Part shown: positions 54,432 through 63,846 of the stretch, piece by piece
How the letters are laid out: every line of letters begins with the position of its first letter
How positions within the stretch are numbered: position 1 is the first letter of the stretch
NCBI GenBank assembly: GCA_016780825.1
Contig: JADHLF010000001.1
Span: forward strand, 1-64,000
Direction: 5' to 3'
Length of the DNA stretch: 64,000 nt
Origin: Planktomarina sp.
GTDB taxonomy: Bacteria > Pseudomonadota > Alphaproteobacteria > Rhodobacterales > Rhodobacteraceae
Translations under genes and position numbers: made by a program
The notes under the pieces: generated by a model
Seen by the model: the letters and a program-made list of their open reading frames with translations, nothing else
The model's database searches: none
Told to the model about the DNA's origin: nothing

Positions 54432-54482
54432 AGAAACCGCTGACATCGGGCGGAAGACGATCGATTCATATTGGAGTGATTA

Positions 54483-55679
54483 ATGATCTTTTCTGCGGCC
54501 CTATTTGTTTTGGCGGTTCTCGTGATCGGCGGCTTGATGCTCTGGCAGGCCCAGCGCGCGGCCGGGCCTGTTATGAGCGATGTGGATGTCTATGCCGAAC
54601 AAATGCGCGGATTGGAACGCGACTTGGCCAAAGGCGTTTTGCGCGATGAGGAATTTGCGGCTCTGCGCGCTGAGATTGGCCGCCGCATGATCTCAGCGGC
54701 GCGCGCCGGTCGCCATCAGCCCAATCCAAGCGCGGCTGGCCGCGATTTTTGGGCTTTTGCGGGCGGCAGTATTCTGGCCTGCCTCTTGGGCGCGGGCCTC
54801 TATAGCCAAATCGGTGCGCCGTCGGTGCCCGATAGCCCCATCGCCGAGCGCTACGCGCTGTCTGAAACACTCAAGGCAAATAGAGTGAGCCAAGCGACCG
54901 CTGAGGCACGGGCCCCTGCCAATGACACAGCCGCTGACCCTGACTATGTGCAATTGGTGACGGAACTGCGCGCGGCTTTGCAGGGGCGGCCCAACGATGT
55001 TCAGGGCCACGAGCTCTTGGCCAAAGCCGAATCGCGGTTGGGCAATTTTGCCAATGCGCATCAAGCGCAAGCGCGGATCTTGGAGCTCAAGGGCGCTGAG
55101 GCCACCGCAGATGAATTGTATGCCTATGCGGAACTTCTCATTATGGCGGCGGATACCTATATCTCGCGTGAGGCCGAGACCGCCCTGCGCGAGGCCCTGC
55201 GGCGTGATCCCTCCCATAAGCTGGCCCTGTTTCGCATGGGCATGTATTTCGATGCAATCGGCCGACCCGATCGCACCTTTGGGATTTGGCGCAAATTGCT
55301 GGAGGCAGGACCAGAAACCGCCCCCTATATGCCGCTGATCCGGCGCACCATCACAGATTTGGCACAAATCGCCGGGGTCAAATACGATCCGCCCGCAGCG
55401 AAAGGCCCAAGCGCCGAGGATATGCAATCTGCCGCCGAAATGAGTACCGAAGAGCGCAGCACGATGATTGCCGCCATGGTCTCGGGCCTGGCTGATCGCC
55501 TCGCCACTGAGGGGGGGCCCGCCCCCGATTGGGCGCAACTTATCGTGGCCTATGGGGTCTTGGGCGAGCCCGAGAGCGCGCGGCAGATCTTTAATGAGGC
55601 CCTACAGCTCTTCGCGGCCCGTCCCGGTGATCTTGAAATTCTCCAAGGCGCCGCGCAATCGGCTGGCATCTGGCCATGA
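54483..55679 (+). CDS. ccmI: Cytochrome c biogenesis protein CcmI
   Basis: CcmI delivers apocytochrome c to the haem ligation complex. The 398-residue protein has two membrane helices (about 3-21 and 88-107) separated by a cytoplasmic loop with a helical hairpin (YAEQMRGLERDLAKGVLRDEE), then a periplasmic TPR region (about 155-398). The layout is typical of Rhodobacteraceae CcmI. It is about 27 kb from ccmABCDG in this window. It overlaps ruvX by ATGA. Confidence 0.93.
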   Translation: MIFSAALFVLAVLVIGGLMLWQAQRAAGPVMSDVDVYAEQMRGLERDLAKGVLRDEEFAALRAEIGRRMISAARAGRHQPNPSAAGRDFWAFAGGSILACLLGAGLYSQIGAPSVPDSPIAERYALSETLKANRVSQATAEARAPANDTAADPDYVQLVTELRAALQGRPNDVQGHELLAKAESRLGNFANAHQAQARILELKGAEATADELYAYAELLIMAADTYISREAETALREALRRDPSHKLALFRMGMYFDAIGRPDRTFGIWRKLLEAGPETAPYMPLIRRTITDLAQIAGVKYDPPAAKGPSAEDMQSAAEMSTEERSTMIAAMVSGLADRLATEGGPAPDWAQLIVAYGVLGEPESARQIFNEALQLFAARPGDLEILQGAAQSAGIWP

Positions 55680-56152
55680 TTTGTGAGGACATCGGTGAAC
55701 TCATGAGCCGGGCGCATGCGGCGCGCTCTTGGATGGGGCTGGATTTGGGCACAAAAACCATTGGCGTGGCGGTCTCTGATCGCCTCCTCAGTTCGGCCAG
55801 CCCTTTGCACACCATCCGGCGGGAGAAATTCTCCAAAGATGCCGAGGCTCTGCTACAGATCATTGAAAGCCGCGATATTGCTGCGATCATCTTGGGCCTG
55901 CCGCGGAATATGGACGGATCAGAGGGCCCGCGCTGCCAATCGACCCGGGCCTTCGCCCGCAATCTGACGCGCTTGACCGATCTGCCGATTGGCTATTGGG
56001 ATGAACGCCTCTCCACTGTGGCCGCAGAGCGGGCCTTGCTGGAGGCGGATACGTCTCGCAAACGTCGCGCCGAGGTCATAGATCACGTCGCAGCAGGCTA
56101 TATCTTACAGGGCGCTCTGGATCGGGCGCGACATATTCGGACGGTGGCATGA
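55676..56152 (+). CDS. ruvX: Holliday junction resolvase RuvX / pre-16S rRNA nuclease YqgF
   Basis: The 158-residue RNase H-fold protein has GLDLGTKTIGVAVSD with the first catalytic Asp, ILGLPRNMDGSEGPRCQSTRAFA, and the later acidic motifs in YWDERLSTVAAERALLEA and RAEVIDHVAAGYILQGAL. Members mature 16S rRNA 5' ends and/or cleave recombination junctions. The start overlaps ccmI by ATGA; an internal ATG at codon 10 is an alternative. DUF1289 follows with an ATGA overlap. Confidence 0.92.
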   Translation: MICEDIGELMSRAHAARSWMGLDLGTKTIGVAVSDRLLSSASPLHTIRREKFSKDAEALLQIIESRDIAAIILGLPRNMDGSEGPRCQSTRAFARNLTRLTDLPIGYWDERLSTVAAERALLEADTSRKRRAEVIDHVAAGYILQGALDRARHIRTVA

Positions 56153-56397
56153 CTGTGCAAAATATCGATGATATTTGGAAAAGAGATGAGATTGACAGCC
56201 CCTGCATCAAGCTGTGCTCCATTCACCCAGGTGAGCGGATCTGCATCGGCTGTTACCGCTCGATTGAAGAAATCGGCAGCTGGTCTCAGTTGAGCCCCGA
56301 TGAACGGCGCAAGATCATGGTGGACCTTCCCGACCGCGCGCCCCGGGTGCAAAAGCGCCGCGGCGGACGCGCCAGCCGCCTGCCCAATCTTGGGTGA
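56149..56397 (+). CDS. DUF1289 family small cysteine protein
   Basis: This 82-residue protein has the DUF1289 cysteine pattern CIKLC, then CIGCYRSIEEIGSWSQLSPDERRKIM, which may bind a metal or Fe-S cluster, followed by a basic Arg-rich tail. Function is unknown. It is translationally coupled to ruvX (ATGA overlap) and converges on the dioxygenase-like gene. Confidence 0.9.
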   Translation: MTVQNIDDIWKRDEIDSPCIKLCSIHPGERICIGCYRSIEEIGSWSQLSPDERRKIMVDLPDRAPRVQKRRGGRASRLPNLG

Positions 56398-56414
56398 ATT
56401 CTTCTAAAGGGACG

Positions 56415-57221
56415 TTAATAATCGCCGTTGAGCCATTCGCTCAGACAGCCCTTTGTTTGCGGTCGAAAATACGCCACAATGCGCCCCTCCGGTGGCGCCT
56501 GTGCCCCCGCCCCCCAAGGTGCAATGCCATGCAGAGCCAAGCGATGTAACACATAGCACTCCCCGGGCTGGGCCAGAATGCTCTTGCGGGGACAGTGTTC
56601 AAAACAGTCTTTGCGGGCTTGATGATAGATCTCCGTCAGATCCACCGAGCCCCATTGCGCCACCGGCAGGCGGTCCAACACCGATTTAAAAGCCGCGCGG
56701 ATGATATTGTGGCTGCCTTCCCAAATCACCAAGGGGCTGGCCTCAGCGGAGCTGAGACCCAAAGGAATGCCCAGCACATATTGATGCGGTTCATGGAGGA
56801 ACCGGCGGCGCTCTGGCCCGGTGGCCAGCAAACCATCCACATGAGCGGCCGCTCGGTTGACGCGGAAGCGATGCGCCGCGGCACTCTCGGTCCCGTCAAA
56901 AGCCGGATAGCCCGGATAGGTGACCGAAATTTGACCGCGGTCGAGGGACATGGGGCCATGGAGCGCGGTGAGACAGTCCACAACCGCCCCGCGCAGTTCC
57001 GGGCCTTGCTGCACACGGCCCTGCGCATCATTGGCCAAAATATTTACCCCCGCAAACCACGTGCCCCCTTGGCGGAGCCAATCGGCCCGATGCGACGGCT
57101 GCCGCGAGAGCGCGGCGGCAATTGGGGCCACATGATCCACCCAGGCCTTAAGATCCGCATCGGCGGCAAACTTGACCCAGCCCGCAGTCCGGAGAGCCTC
57201 TATGGCGGCGGCTACGTCCAT
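56415..57221 (-). CDS. Putative Fe(II)/2-oxoglutarate dioxygenase-fold protein, phytanoyl-CoA dioxygenase-like
   Basis: The 268-residue protein has a candidate facial triad H127-x-D129 (AAAHVDGL) and H231 (LHRLALHGIAPW), with R247 (GRIVAYFRP) placed to bind 2-oxoglutarate, as in PhyH-like enzymes. Substrate is unknown. The ATG at 57221 overlaps the 3' end of the TauE/SafE gene by 10 bases, so it is coupled to it. A longer open frame to 57392 lies inside that gene and was not used. Confidence 0.65.
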   Translation of the reverse strand: MDVAAAIEALRTAGWVKFAADADLKAWVDHVAPIAAALSRQPSHRADWLRQGGTWFAGVNILANDAQGRVQQGPELRGAVVDCLTALHGPMSLDRGQISVTYPGYPAFDGTESAAAHRFRVNRAAAHVDGLLATGPERRRFLHEPHQYVLGIPLGLSSAEASPLVIWEGSHNIIRAAFKSVLDRLPVAQWGSVDLTEIYHQARKDCFEHCPRKSILAQPGECYVLHRLALHGIAPWGAGAQAPPEGRIVAYFRPQTKGCLSEWLNGDY

Positions 57222-58030
57222 AGTGCACTGCGCATCATATTGGCCGCCACCAGCAACAAAAAGGCCCCAAACAGGCATTTGAGTGGAGATGTATCCATGC
57301 GGTGCCCCACCGTGGCGCCGATGGGGGCAAAGATAAACGTCATCGGAATGATCACGAGGAAGGCCGGCAGGTTCACCGCCCCCACTGTCCAAGGCAGGCG
57401 CGGCGCGTCCACCGACACAAACAACCAGGCCAGCGCTGAGGGCACAGCAATAGCCAGCCCAAAACCCGCCGCCGTTGCGACCGCGCTATGAATAGGCACG
57501 CGGTGCAGGGTCATGAACGGCACGCCAAGCGAGCCGCCCCCGATCCCAAGCAATACCGAAAGCCCGCCCAAAAGCGGCGCGATCACAAGCCGCCACAGAC
57601 CGGCCGGCAGGGTCTCGCCAATGCTCCAAGATTGCCGGCCAAACGCCAAATAGAGCCCAATTGTCGCCCCCAAGCCGCCAAAGATCAGTTGCAAGATCTG
57701 CGATTGCAAATTGGAAGCCAATGCCACGCCCAATATGGCGCCAAAGGCTATTCCGGGGGCCCATTGGCGCAAGATCAACCAATCCACCGCGCCTTTTTTA
57801 TGGTGACTTTGCGTCGAGCGAATGGAGGTCACGATGATTGTGGCCAAGGAGGTCGCCAAACAGACCTGCATGAGTTGAGGGCCATCATAACCCAAGGCTT
57901 GAAAGGCATAGAAAAACGCCGGCACCAACACAATCCCGCCGCCCACGCCCAGCAATCCTGCCAAAAATCCAGCCAAGCCGCCGACAACGATCAAACTCGC
58001 CAGCACGGGCAAAACGGTGGACATATCCAT
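57212..58030 (-). CDS. TauE/SafE family membrane permease
   Basis: The 272-residue protein has about eight hydrophobic segments in two repeats, with GFLAGLLGVGGGIVLVPAFF near the start and LLGIGGGSLGVPFM in the middle, both typical of TauE/SafE. Members export sulfite, sulfoacetate or other organic anions; the substrate here is not known. The start overlaps the dusA stop (ATGA) and the dioxygenase-like gene overlaps its end. Confidence 0.88.
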   Translation of the reverse strand: MDMSTVLPVLASLIVVGGLAGFLAGLLGVGGGIVLVPAFFYAFQALGYDGPQLMQVCLATSLATIIVTSIRSTQSHHKKGAVDWLILRQWAPGIAFGAILGVALASNLQSQILQLIFGGLGATIGLYLAFGRQSWSIGETLPAGLWRLVIAPLLGGLSVLLGIGGGSLGVPFMTLHRVPIHSAVATAAGFGLAIAVPSALAWLFVSVDAPRLPWTVGAVNLPAFLVIIPMTFIFAPIGATVGHRMDTSPLKCLFGAFLLLVAANMMRSALWT

Positions 58031-59064
58031 CAGTTGAGATCCAATTCTTCTTGACGCTGCGCCAGTTCGGCGCGCTCTTGTAAAACTTGCCGATAATCGG
58101 CGATCTGCGCATCCTGTTGCGCCCCCAGTTCCGACAGGCGTCGTCGCCAGTGCCGCGCGCCGGGCTGTCCAGAAAACAGGCCAAACATATGCCGGGTGAT
58201 CTGGTGCAGCCGTCCTCCTTGCTGCACATGAGCTTCCATATAGGGGATCATCTGCTCGGCAATGACCTGTGCCTCCGGTGCCGGATCCTTGCGGCTGCGA
58301 AAAACGTCACAATCGGCGCGTGATAAGATTTCATAGGGCGTTTGGTAGGCCGCGCGGCCGATCATCACCCCGTCGAGCCCCGCTTCAAGATGGGCGCAGG
58401 CATCAGGCAGATGAGCCACGCCGCCATTCAAGCTGAGATGCAAGCCGGGGAACATTTGTTTCATCCTGAAAACCAGATCATAATCCAGCGGCGGGATGTC
58501 ACGGTTTTCTTTCGGGCTGAGCCCCTGCAACCACGCCTTGCGCGCATGGATGATCACCCGCGTCACGCCGGTGCGCTCAATCATGGATAAAAACGCCGGC
58601 AGGCTGTCTTCAACCACCTGATCATCCACGCCGATGCGACATTTCACCGTCACCTCCGCCGCGCTGGCGTCCTGCATGCGCTCAAGGCAGGCGCGCACAA
58701 GCTCCGGTTCCGTCATCAACACAGCCCCAAAGCGCCCCGATTGCACGCGATCCGAAGGGCACCCAAGATTGAGGTTGATCTCCCCGTAACCATGGGCCGC
58801 TCCAAGAGCCGTTGCCTTTGCCAATTGCTCTGGGTTCGAACCCCCCAGCTGCAAAGCCACCGGTTGCTCCTCTGGGCTGAAGTCCAACAACCGCAGCGCC
58901 CCGCCCAGCACCAAAGCCGGGGCCGTCACCATCTCTGTAAAGAGCAAAACCTCCCGCGAGATCATCCGATGAAACACGCGACAATGGCGATCTGTCCAAG
59001 CCATCATCGGCGCCACCGACAGGCGGGCGGAAGACGTTAGGATATCTTGCTTGTTTTCAGTCAC
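58030..59064 (-). CDS. dusA: tRNA-dihydrouridine(20/20a) synthase
   Basis: DusA reduces uridines 20/20a in the tRNA D-loop using FMN and NADPH. The 344-residue TIM-barrel protein has SVAPMMAWTDRHCRVFHR, the catalytic Cys in NLNLGCPSDRVQSGRFGA and the DusA-specific KAWLQGLSPKENRDIPPLDY. It is the first gene of the coupled set dusA-tauE/safE-dioxygenase-like. Confidence 0.95.
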   Translation of the reverse strand: MTENKQDILTSSARLSVAPMMAWTDRHCRVFHRMISREVLLFTEMVTAPALVLGGALRLLDFSPEEQPVALQLGGSNPEQLAKATALGAAHGYGEINLNLGCPSDRVQSGRFGAVLMTEPELVRACLERMQDASAAEVTVKCRIGVDDQVVEDSLPAFLSMIERTGVTRVIIHARKAWLQGLSPKENRDIPPLDYDLVFRMKQMFPGLHLSLNGGVAHLPDACAHLEAGLDGVMIGRAAYQTPYEILSRADCDVFRSRKDPAPEAQVIAEQMIPYMEAHVQQGGRLHQITRHMFGLFSGQPGARHWRRRLSELGAQQDAQIADYRQVLQERAELAQRQEELDLN

Positions 59065-59222
59065 TTATTTCACTTCGCCTTGAACGGGTTACCGGGCGGT
59101 AAGTTATCTGAACTCTGCGTGAACAACAATAGAGCTTGAGGTCATAGGATCAAAGCCCGCCGGTGCGGTTTTGAATTTTCGGGCCCGGGCATCGGGTGAC
59201 AAAAACGCGCCACAATCGGCAC

Positions 59223-60254
59223 CTAGCCCACCTGGACCACCATTTTACCGAAGCTATTGCCCAAAAGCAGGTCATTGAGCGCTGCTGGGGCGTTTTCCAG
59301 CCCGTCGACCATGTGCTCTTTGTATGTGACCTCCCCGCTTTCCAGCCATCCGGTCATGTCTCGAATGAAATCTTTAAACAGACTGGGCGGAAAGCTGTCA
59401 TAGATGATGAAGCCTTGCACTTTTACCTTCATCCGTAAAATCGTGCCCATGATGGCCGGTCCAAAGTCAGGCCCATCCGGCAAACCGGAGAGATTATACC
59501 AAGACACCACACCGCACACGGGCATGCGGGCAAAGGCGTTCAAAAGCGGCAGCACCGCATAAAGCACCTTTCCGCCCACGTTTTCGAAATAAATATCTAC
59601 GCCCTGCGGGCAGGCAGCTTTCAGATCCGCCGCGAAGGTTTCAGACTTATGATCCAAACAGGCGTCAAATCCCAAATTCTCAATCACATGGGCGCATTTT
59701 TCCGGGCCGCCAGCGATCCCGACCACGCGGCAGCCCTTAATCTTGGCGATTTGCCCGACGGTTGCGCCCACCGGTCCAGAGGCCGCCGCCACCACAACGG
59801 TCTCCCCCCTCTGCGGCGCGCCAATTTCAAGCAAGCCCGCATAGGCCGTATAGGCCGGCATCCCCAAAATTCCCAAGTACCAAGACGGGTTCTGGGGCGC
59901 TTGGCCGAGATTTCGCAGATCAGTGCCATCGCTGAGCGCATAGTCTTGCCAGCCGCTCCCGGCCAGAACATGATCGCCCAGCGCGTAGCCCTCGCAATTG
60001 CTTTGCATGACTTCTGCCACCACCTGCCCGGTCATGACCTCACCCAATTTGACCGGCTCTGCATAGGATTTCGCGTCATTCATGCGCCCGCGCATGTAAG
60101 GATCAAGCGACAGATACCGCGTGCGCAACAGCAGCTGTCCAGGACCGGGACGAGGCACCTCCTCAAGCTCCAGCTGCAAGGTCTTGGCGTCCGGTAGGCC
60201 ATTTGGGCGCTGTGCCAGCACCACTCGGCGGTTGGTATCTGCGGTTTGTGGCAT
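59223..60254 (-). CDS. NADP-dependent zinc-free alcohol dehydrogenase-like reductase
   Basis: The 343-residue medium-chain reductase resembles leukotriene B4 dehydrogenase/CurA-type enzymes that reduce alpha,beta-unsaturated aldehydes and ketones. It has SLDPYMRGRMND, the cofactor loop VVVAAASGPVGATVGQIAKIKG and GVDIYFENVGGKVLYAVLP, and it lacks the zinc cysteines of true alcohol dehydrogenases. It is a single gene, divergent from the MFS transporter; the 192-base gap showed nothing distinctive. Confidence 0.88.
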   Translation of the reverse strand: MPQTADTNRRVVLAQRPNGLPDAKTLQLELEEVPRPGPGQLLLRTRYLSLDPYMRGRMNDAKSYAEPVKLGEVMTGQVVAEVMQSNCEGYALGDHVLAGSGWQDYALSDGTDLRNLGQAPQNPSWYLGILGMPAYTAYAGLLEIGAPQRGETVVVAAASGPVGATVGQIAKIKGCRVVGIAGGPEKCAHVIENLGFDACLDHKSETFAADLKAACPQGVDIYFENVGGKVLYAVLPLLNAFARMPVCGVVSWYNLSGLPDGPDFGPAIMGTILRMKVKVQGFIIYDSFPPSLFKDFIRDMTGWLESGEVTYKEHMVDGLENAPAALNDLLLGNSFGKMVVQVG

Positions 60255-60446
60255 ATTACTCTCCCAACGGACAGCCCATCGGGCATTTGGCTGGAAAACT
60301 AGAGCGCAGCCCCGACTTTGGCAATTTGTTTCTGCGCAGGGGCGGCTGGACCCGGCAGCCGCAATCGCCTAGCGTCTCCAGGACAGCGGCAGAGGATTGC
60401 GGCCAAGCCTGGCCCATCACGCAACAAGACATAGGAATGCGCCCAG

Positions 60447-61664
60447 GTGACAGAGCAACTCAAACGGCCGTGGTTGGTGCTGGCGGGGCTGGCGTTGGGG
60501 GTAACCGTCACCAATGGCTTTGCCCGATTTGCCTATGGGTTGATATTGCCAGCGATGCAGTCCGATTTGGGATGGAACTATGCGCAAGCCGGATGGCTGA
60601 ACACCGCCAATGCCTTGGGATATATCGCAGGCGCAGTGCTGACGATGCTCATGATCGGGCGATATTCGGCGACAGTGCTTTTCACCTTTGGATTGATCAC
60701 AACCAATCTGGCGCTGCTGGCCACCGGGGTGATCGCGGAACTTTGGTGGCAAACGCTTTGGCGCATTCTGGTCGGCTTTTTTGGGGCCATGTCTTTTTCA
60801 ACCGCCGGCGTTTTGGCCGCTGGCCTATTTCCAAATGATCCGCGCCGCAATGCGCTGGCCATTGCCATCTTATTTGGGACCGGTGGCGGCTTGGCGATTG
60901 TATTGTCCGGAGCCAGCCTGCCGCTCTTTTTAGAGCATTACGGCGCGGATCACTGGCCGCTCGCCTGGGTCATTATCGCGGCAATTTGCTTGCTATTTTT
61001 ACCGCTCTGCCTGTGGTCCGCCGCAAAGCTCAATCGCCCAGCTCCGCAGCAGGCCCAGGCCCCCGCGCCCCTCCCGCTCGCTCATATCTGGGCACAATTG
61101 GCCGGATATGCCGGCTTCGGACTGGGCTATATCGTATTTTTAACGTTTTTATCTGCTTGGATGACACAGCAGGCAGCCAGTGCCAGCTTTATCGCCTTTG
61201 TATGGGTCGTGCTGGGACTCTGCATCTGTGTTTCGCCCTTTGTGTGGCGGCCCATTCTGACGCGCCATGCCTCGGGCCTGCCATTGGCCATGATCTTAAG
61301 CTGCATAGCCTTGGGATCCGCATTGCCGGTGCTCTTGCCGGGAAATCTCTCCTTAATGCTCGCCGCGGTTATTTTTGGCCTTTCGGTCTTTATGGCCCCC
61401 AGTGCCGTGACCAATTTCGCCCGTCAAAACCTACCGGCGCACAGCTGGGGCGCGGCCATCAGCCTCTTTACTGTGGTCTTTGCTGTGGCGCAGACCCTTG
61501 GGCCCTATGCCGCTGGTCTGTTGGGGGACCTGGCCGGGGATATTGGCATCAGCCTGCTGGGCGCATCAGGGCTGCTGCTTTTGGGTGCGGTGATCGCCCT
61601 GACGCAAAAACCTCTGCCCCATCGCCCCATGGACCAAAGTGCACAGCCCAGAAAGCAAGAATGA
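60447..61664 (+). CDS. MFS transporter, YbfB/YjiJ type
   Basis: The 405-residue membrane protein has about 12 hydrophobic segments and an N terminus typical of YbfB/YjiJ members: LGVTVTNGFARFAYGLILPAMQSDLGW and AGWLNTANALGYIAGA. The substrate is unknown. It is separated from the SDR gene by 126 bases, so cotranscription is uncertain. Confidence 0.85.
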   Translation: MTEQLKRPWLVLAGLALGVTVTNGFARFAYGLILPAMQSDLGWNYAQAGWLNTANALGYIAGAVLTMLMIGRYSATVLFTFGLITTNLALLATGVIAELWWQTLWRILVGFFGAMSFSTAGVLAAGLFPNDPRRNALAIAILFGTGGGLAIVLSGASLPLFLEHYGADHWPLAWVIIAAICLLFLPLCLWSAAKLNRPAPQQAQAPAPLPLAHIWAQLAGYAGFGLGYIVFLTFLSAWMTQQAASASFIAFVWVVLGLCICVSPFVWRPILTRHASGLPLAMILSCIALGSALPVLLPGNLSLMLAAVIFGLSVFMAPSAVTNFARQNLPAHSWGAAISLFTVVFAVAQTLGPYAAGLLGDLAGDIGISLLGASGLLLLGAVIALTQKPLPHRPMDQSAQPRKQE

Positions 61665-61790
61665 CACCTCCCAAAATCGCCCCTGTGCGGGCCTTCGGTG
61701 CTGGCGGCGCTGAAAATCTCAGCTACAGTTGACCAAGCGCATAGACCACGGCCCAATTGGGACGATAGATAGATCACAAAGGACAAAGAC

Positions 61791-62564
61791 ATGACCAGGT
61801 TGAACGGAAAATCCGCCCTCATCACCGGCGCCGCGCGCGGCATTGGGCGCGGCTTTGCGGAGAAATATCTTGAAGAAGGCGCAACGGTTGCCATCGCAGA
61901 TATCAATCTTGACGCCGCAGAGGCCACGGCAGCAGAGCTGGGCAAAGGCGCCTATGCGGTGCCGCTGGATGTGACGGATCAAACCAGCATTGACGCAGCA
62001 CTGGCTCAAGTTGTGGCCAAGACCGGAAAAATCGACATTCTGCTGAACAATGCAGCCCTCTTTGATGCGGCTGAAACCGTCGATATCACCCGCGAAAGCT
62101 ATGAGCGGCTCTTTGCGGTCAATGTGGCCGGAACGCTCTTTACCATGCAGGCCGCGGCGCGGCAGATGATTGCACAGGGTCATGGCGGCAAGATCATCAA
62201 TATGGCATCGCAAGCCGGACGGCGCGGCGAGAGCTTGGTTTTGGTCTATTGTTCCACCAAGGCGGCGGTCATTTCGATGACGCAATCGGCTGGGCTGAAC
62301 TTGATCAAATATGGCATCAATGTGAATGCCATCGCTCCGGGCGTTGTAGATGGGGCGCATTGGGAGCATGTGGATGCAATGTTTGCCAAATTGGAAGGCA
62401 AGGCGCTGGGGCAAAAGAAAGCAGAGGTCGCGGCGGTCGTGCCAGCCGGCCGTTTTGCGGTTCCGGCCGATCTGAGTGGCATGGCGGTTTTCTTGGCTTC
62501 CGCCGAAGCCGATTACATTGTATCGCAAACCTATAATGTGGACGGTGGCCAGTGGATGAGCTGA
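61791..62564 (+). CDS. smoS: Polyol (sorbitol/galactitol) dehydrogenase of the SDR family, SmoS type
   Basis: The 257-residue SDR has the cofactor motif TGAARGIGRGFAE, NNAALFD, NMASQAGRRGE and the catalytic Tyr-Lys in VYCSTKAAV, and ends DYIVSQTYNVDGGQWMS. This reads as a close relative of the Rhodobacter sphaeroides sorbitol dehydrogenase SmoS, which oxidises D-sorbitol to D-fructose and L-iditol or galactitol to ketoses. The usual smoEFGK transporter and mtlK genes are absent, so it is an orphan copy here. AAAGGAC precedes the ATG. Confidence 0.85.
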   Translation: MTRLNGKSALITGAARGIGRGFAEKYLEEGATVAIADINLDAAEATAAELGKGAYAVPLDVTDQTSIDAALAQVVAKTGKIDILLNNAALFDAAETVDITRESYERLFAVNVAGTLFTMQAAARQMIAQGHGGKIINMASQAGRRGESLVLVYCSTKAAVISMTQSAGLNLIKYGINVNAIAPGVVDGAHWEHVDAMFAKLEGKALGQKKAEVAAVVPAGRFAVPADLSGMAVFLASAEADYIVSQTYNVDGGQWMS

Positions 62565-62643
62565 TGCACGGCCCGCGCAGCTGCGAACACACCCATCCCT
62601 GCGCGGCCGCAGAGCGCAGCCCTCCAAGGAAAGGAAAACAAAC

Positions 62644-63846
62644 ATGCGCCGGCAGGCCCTAATCGTTGGAGGTGGCATCGGAGGGTTATGCGCAGCCATC
62701 TGCCTGCGGTTGACCGGCTGGGAGGTTCAAGTCTTTGAGCAGGCCCCTGAGATCGCCGAGATTGGCGCCGGGCTGCAAATCAGCCCCAACGGTGTTAAAA
62801 TTCTCGAACATATCGGCGTGATGGAACGCCTTGAGTCCGCAGTTTTCGAACCCGAAGCCATCGAAATTCGAATGGGGGTCTCTGGGCGCCCAATCCTTTA
62901 TCTGCCCATGAAAGCTGCAGCCGCCGAACGCTGGGGCGCGCGCTACATTCAGGTGCATCGCGCCGATCTCATCACAGCTTTAAGCGCGCGGCTCGAGGCT
63001 TTGCAACGCGGCGCAGTGCAAACCGGTTGCCCTGTGCGCGGCTATGCGCCCTGCAAGGACGGCGCCGAGGTGATTTTGGCAAACGGTCGGCGCATTCAAG
63101 CGGATTTGGTGATCGGTGCGGATGGCATCCACTCGATGCTGCGTCAGCAAATGCTCGGACCCGACGCGCCTCGATTTACCGGAAATTACGCCTGGCGCGC
63201 ATTGGTGCCGGCGGCACAGCTCGGCGCTCTGGCCCCGCCGCCTTCCGGCTGCATTTGGGCCGGGCCCAAAAAGCACGCGGTCACCACCTATGTGCGCGGC
63301 GGGGCTGTGGTGAATTTTGTGGGTATTGTCGAGCAAAGAACCTGGCGCGAGGAAAGCTGGAGCCGCACGGGCAATCGGCAAGAGGCCCTGGCCGATTTCG
63401 ACGGTTGGGCCCCGCCTCTCTTGGCAATACTCGAACAGGCAGAGGTGCTGCACAAATGGGCGCTCTTTGACAGGGCCCCATTGCCAAAATGGCAGGACGG
63501 CCATGTGGTGCTCCTCGGCGATGCGGCCCATCCAATGCTGCCGTCTATGGCGCAAGCTGCGGTGCAATCGCTGGAGGATGGCTACCACCTGGCGCGCACC
63601 CTCGGCGCGGCAGAGGGGCCGGCCATTGCGTCAGCCTGCGCCCGGCACTATACCCAGCGCATCGCGCGCAGTAGTCGGGTTCAGCGGGTGTCAGCGCAAA
63701 ACCTTCAATTGTTTCACAAGTCAAGCCGCATGGCACAGCTGATGGCCTATGGGCCGATTTGGCTGGCCGGACAGCTGGCCCCTTCGCTGGTGCGACGGCG
63801 CAATGATTGGCTCTATGGCGCGCCTGTGCCACCGCTGGAGCTCTGA
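62644..63846 (+). CDS. FAD-dependent monooxygenase, salicylate hydroxylase-like
   Basis: The 400-residue flavoprotein has the nucleotide-binding GGGIGGLCAAICL near residue 9, GAGLQISPNGVKIL, the VIGADGIHS motif (FAD/NADPH) and the second FAD motif VVLLGDAAHPMLPSMAQAA. This is the class A aromatic hydroxylase fold (salicylate or 3-hydroxybenzoate 6-hydroxylase type). The aromatic substrate cannot be read from sequence, and no ring-cleavage genes are nearby. AAGGAAAGG precedes the ATG. It lies 79 bases after smoS on the same strand. Confidence 0.87.
   Translation: MRRQALIVGGGIGGLCAAICLRLTGWEVQVFEQAPEIAEIGAGLQISPNGVKILEHIGVMERLESAVFEPEAIEIRMGVSGRPILYLPMKAAAAERWGARYIQVHRADLITALSARLEALQRGAVQTGCPVRGYAPCKDGAEVILANGRRIQADLVIGADGIHSMLRQQMLGPDAPRFTGNYAWRALVPAAQLGALAPPPSGCIWAGPKKHAVTTYVRGGAVVNFVGIVEQRTWREESWSRTGNRQEALADFDGWAPPLLAILEQAEVLHKWALFDRAPLPKWQDGHVVLLGDAAHPMLPSMAQAAVQSLEDGYHLARTLGAAEGPAIASACARHYTQRIARSSRVQRVSAQNLQLFHKSSRMAQLMAYGPIWLAGQLAPSLVRRRNDWLYGAPVPPLEL

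Noticed and set aside
54315..54482. Glycine riboswitch upstream of the sox operon
   Set aside because: Sarcosine oxidase makes glycine, so I looked for one, but the 168 bases lack the paired aptamer landmarks.
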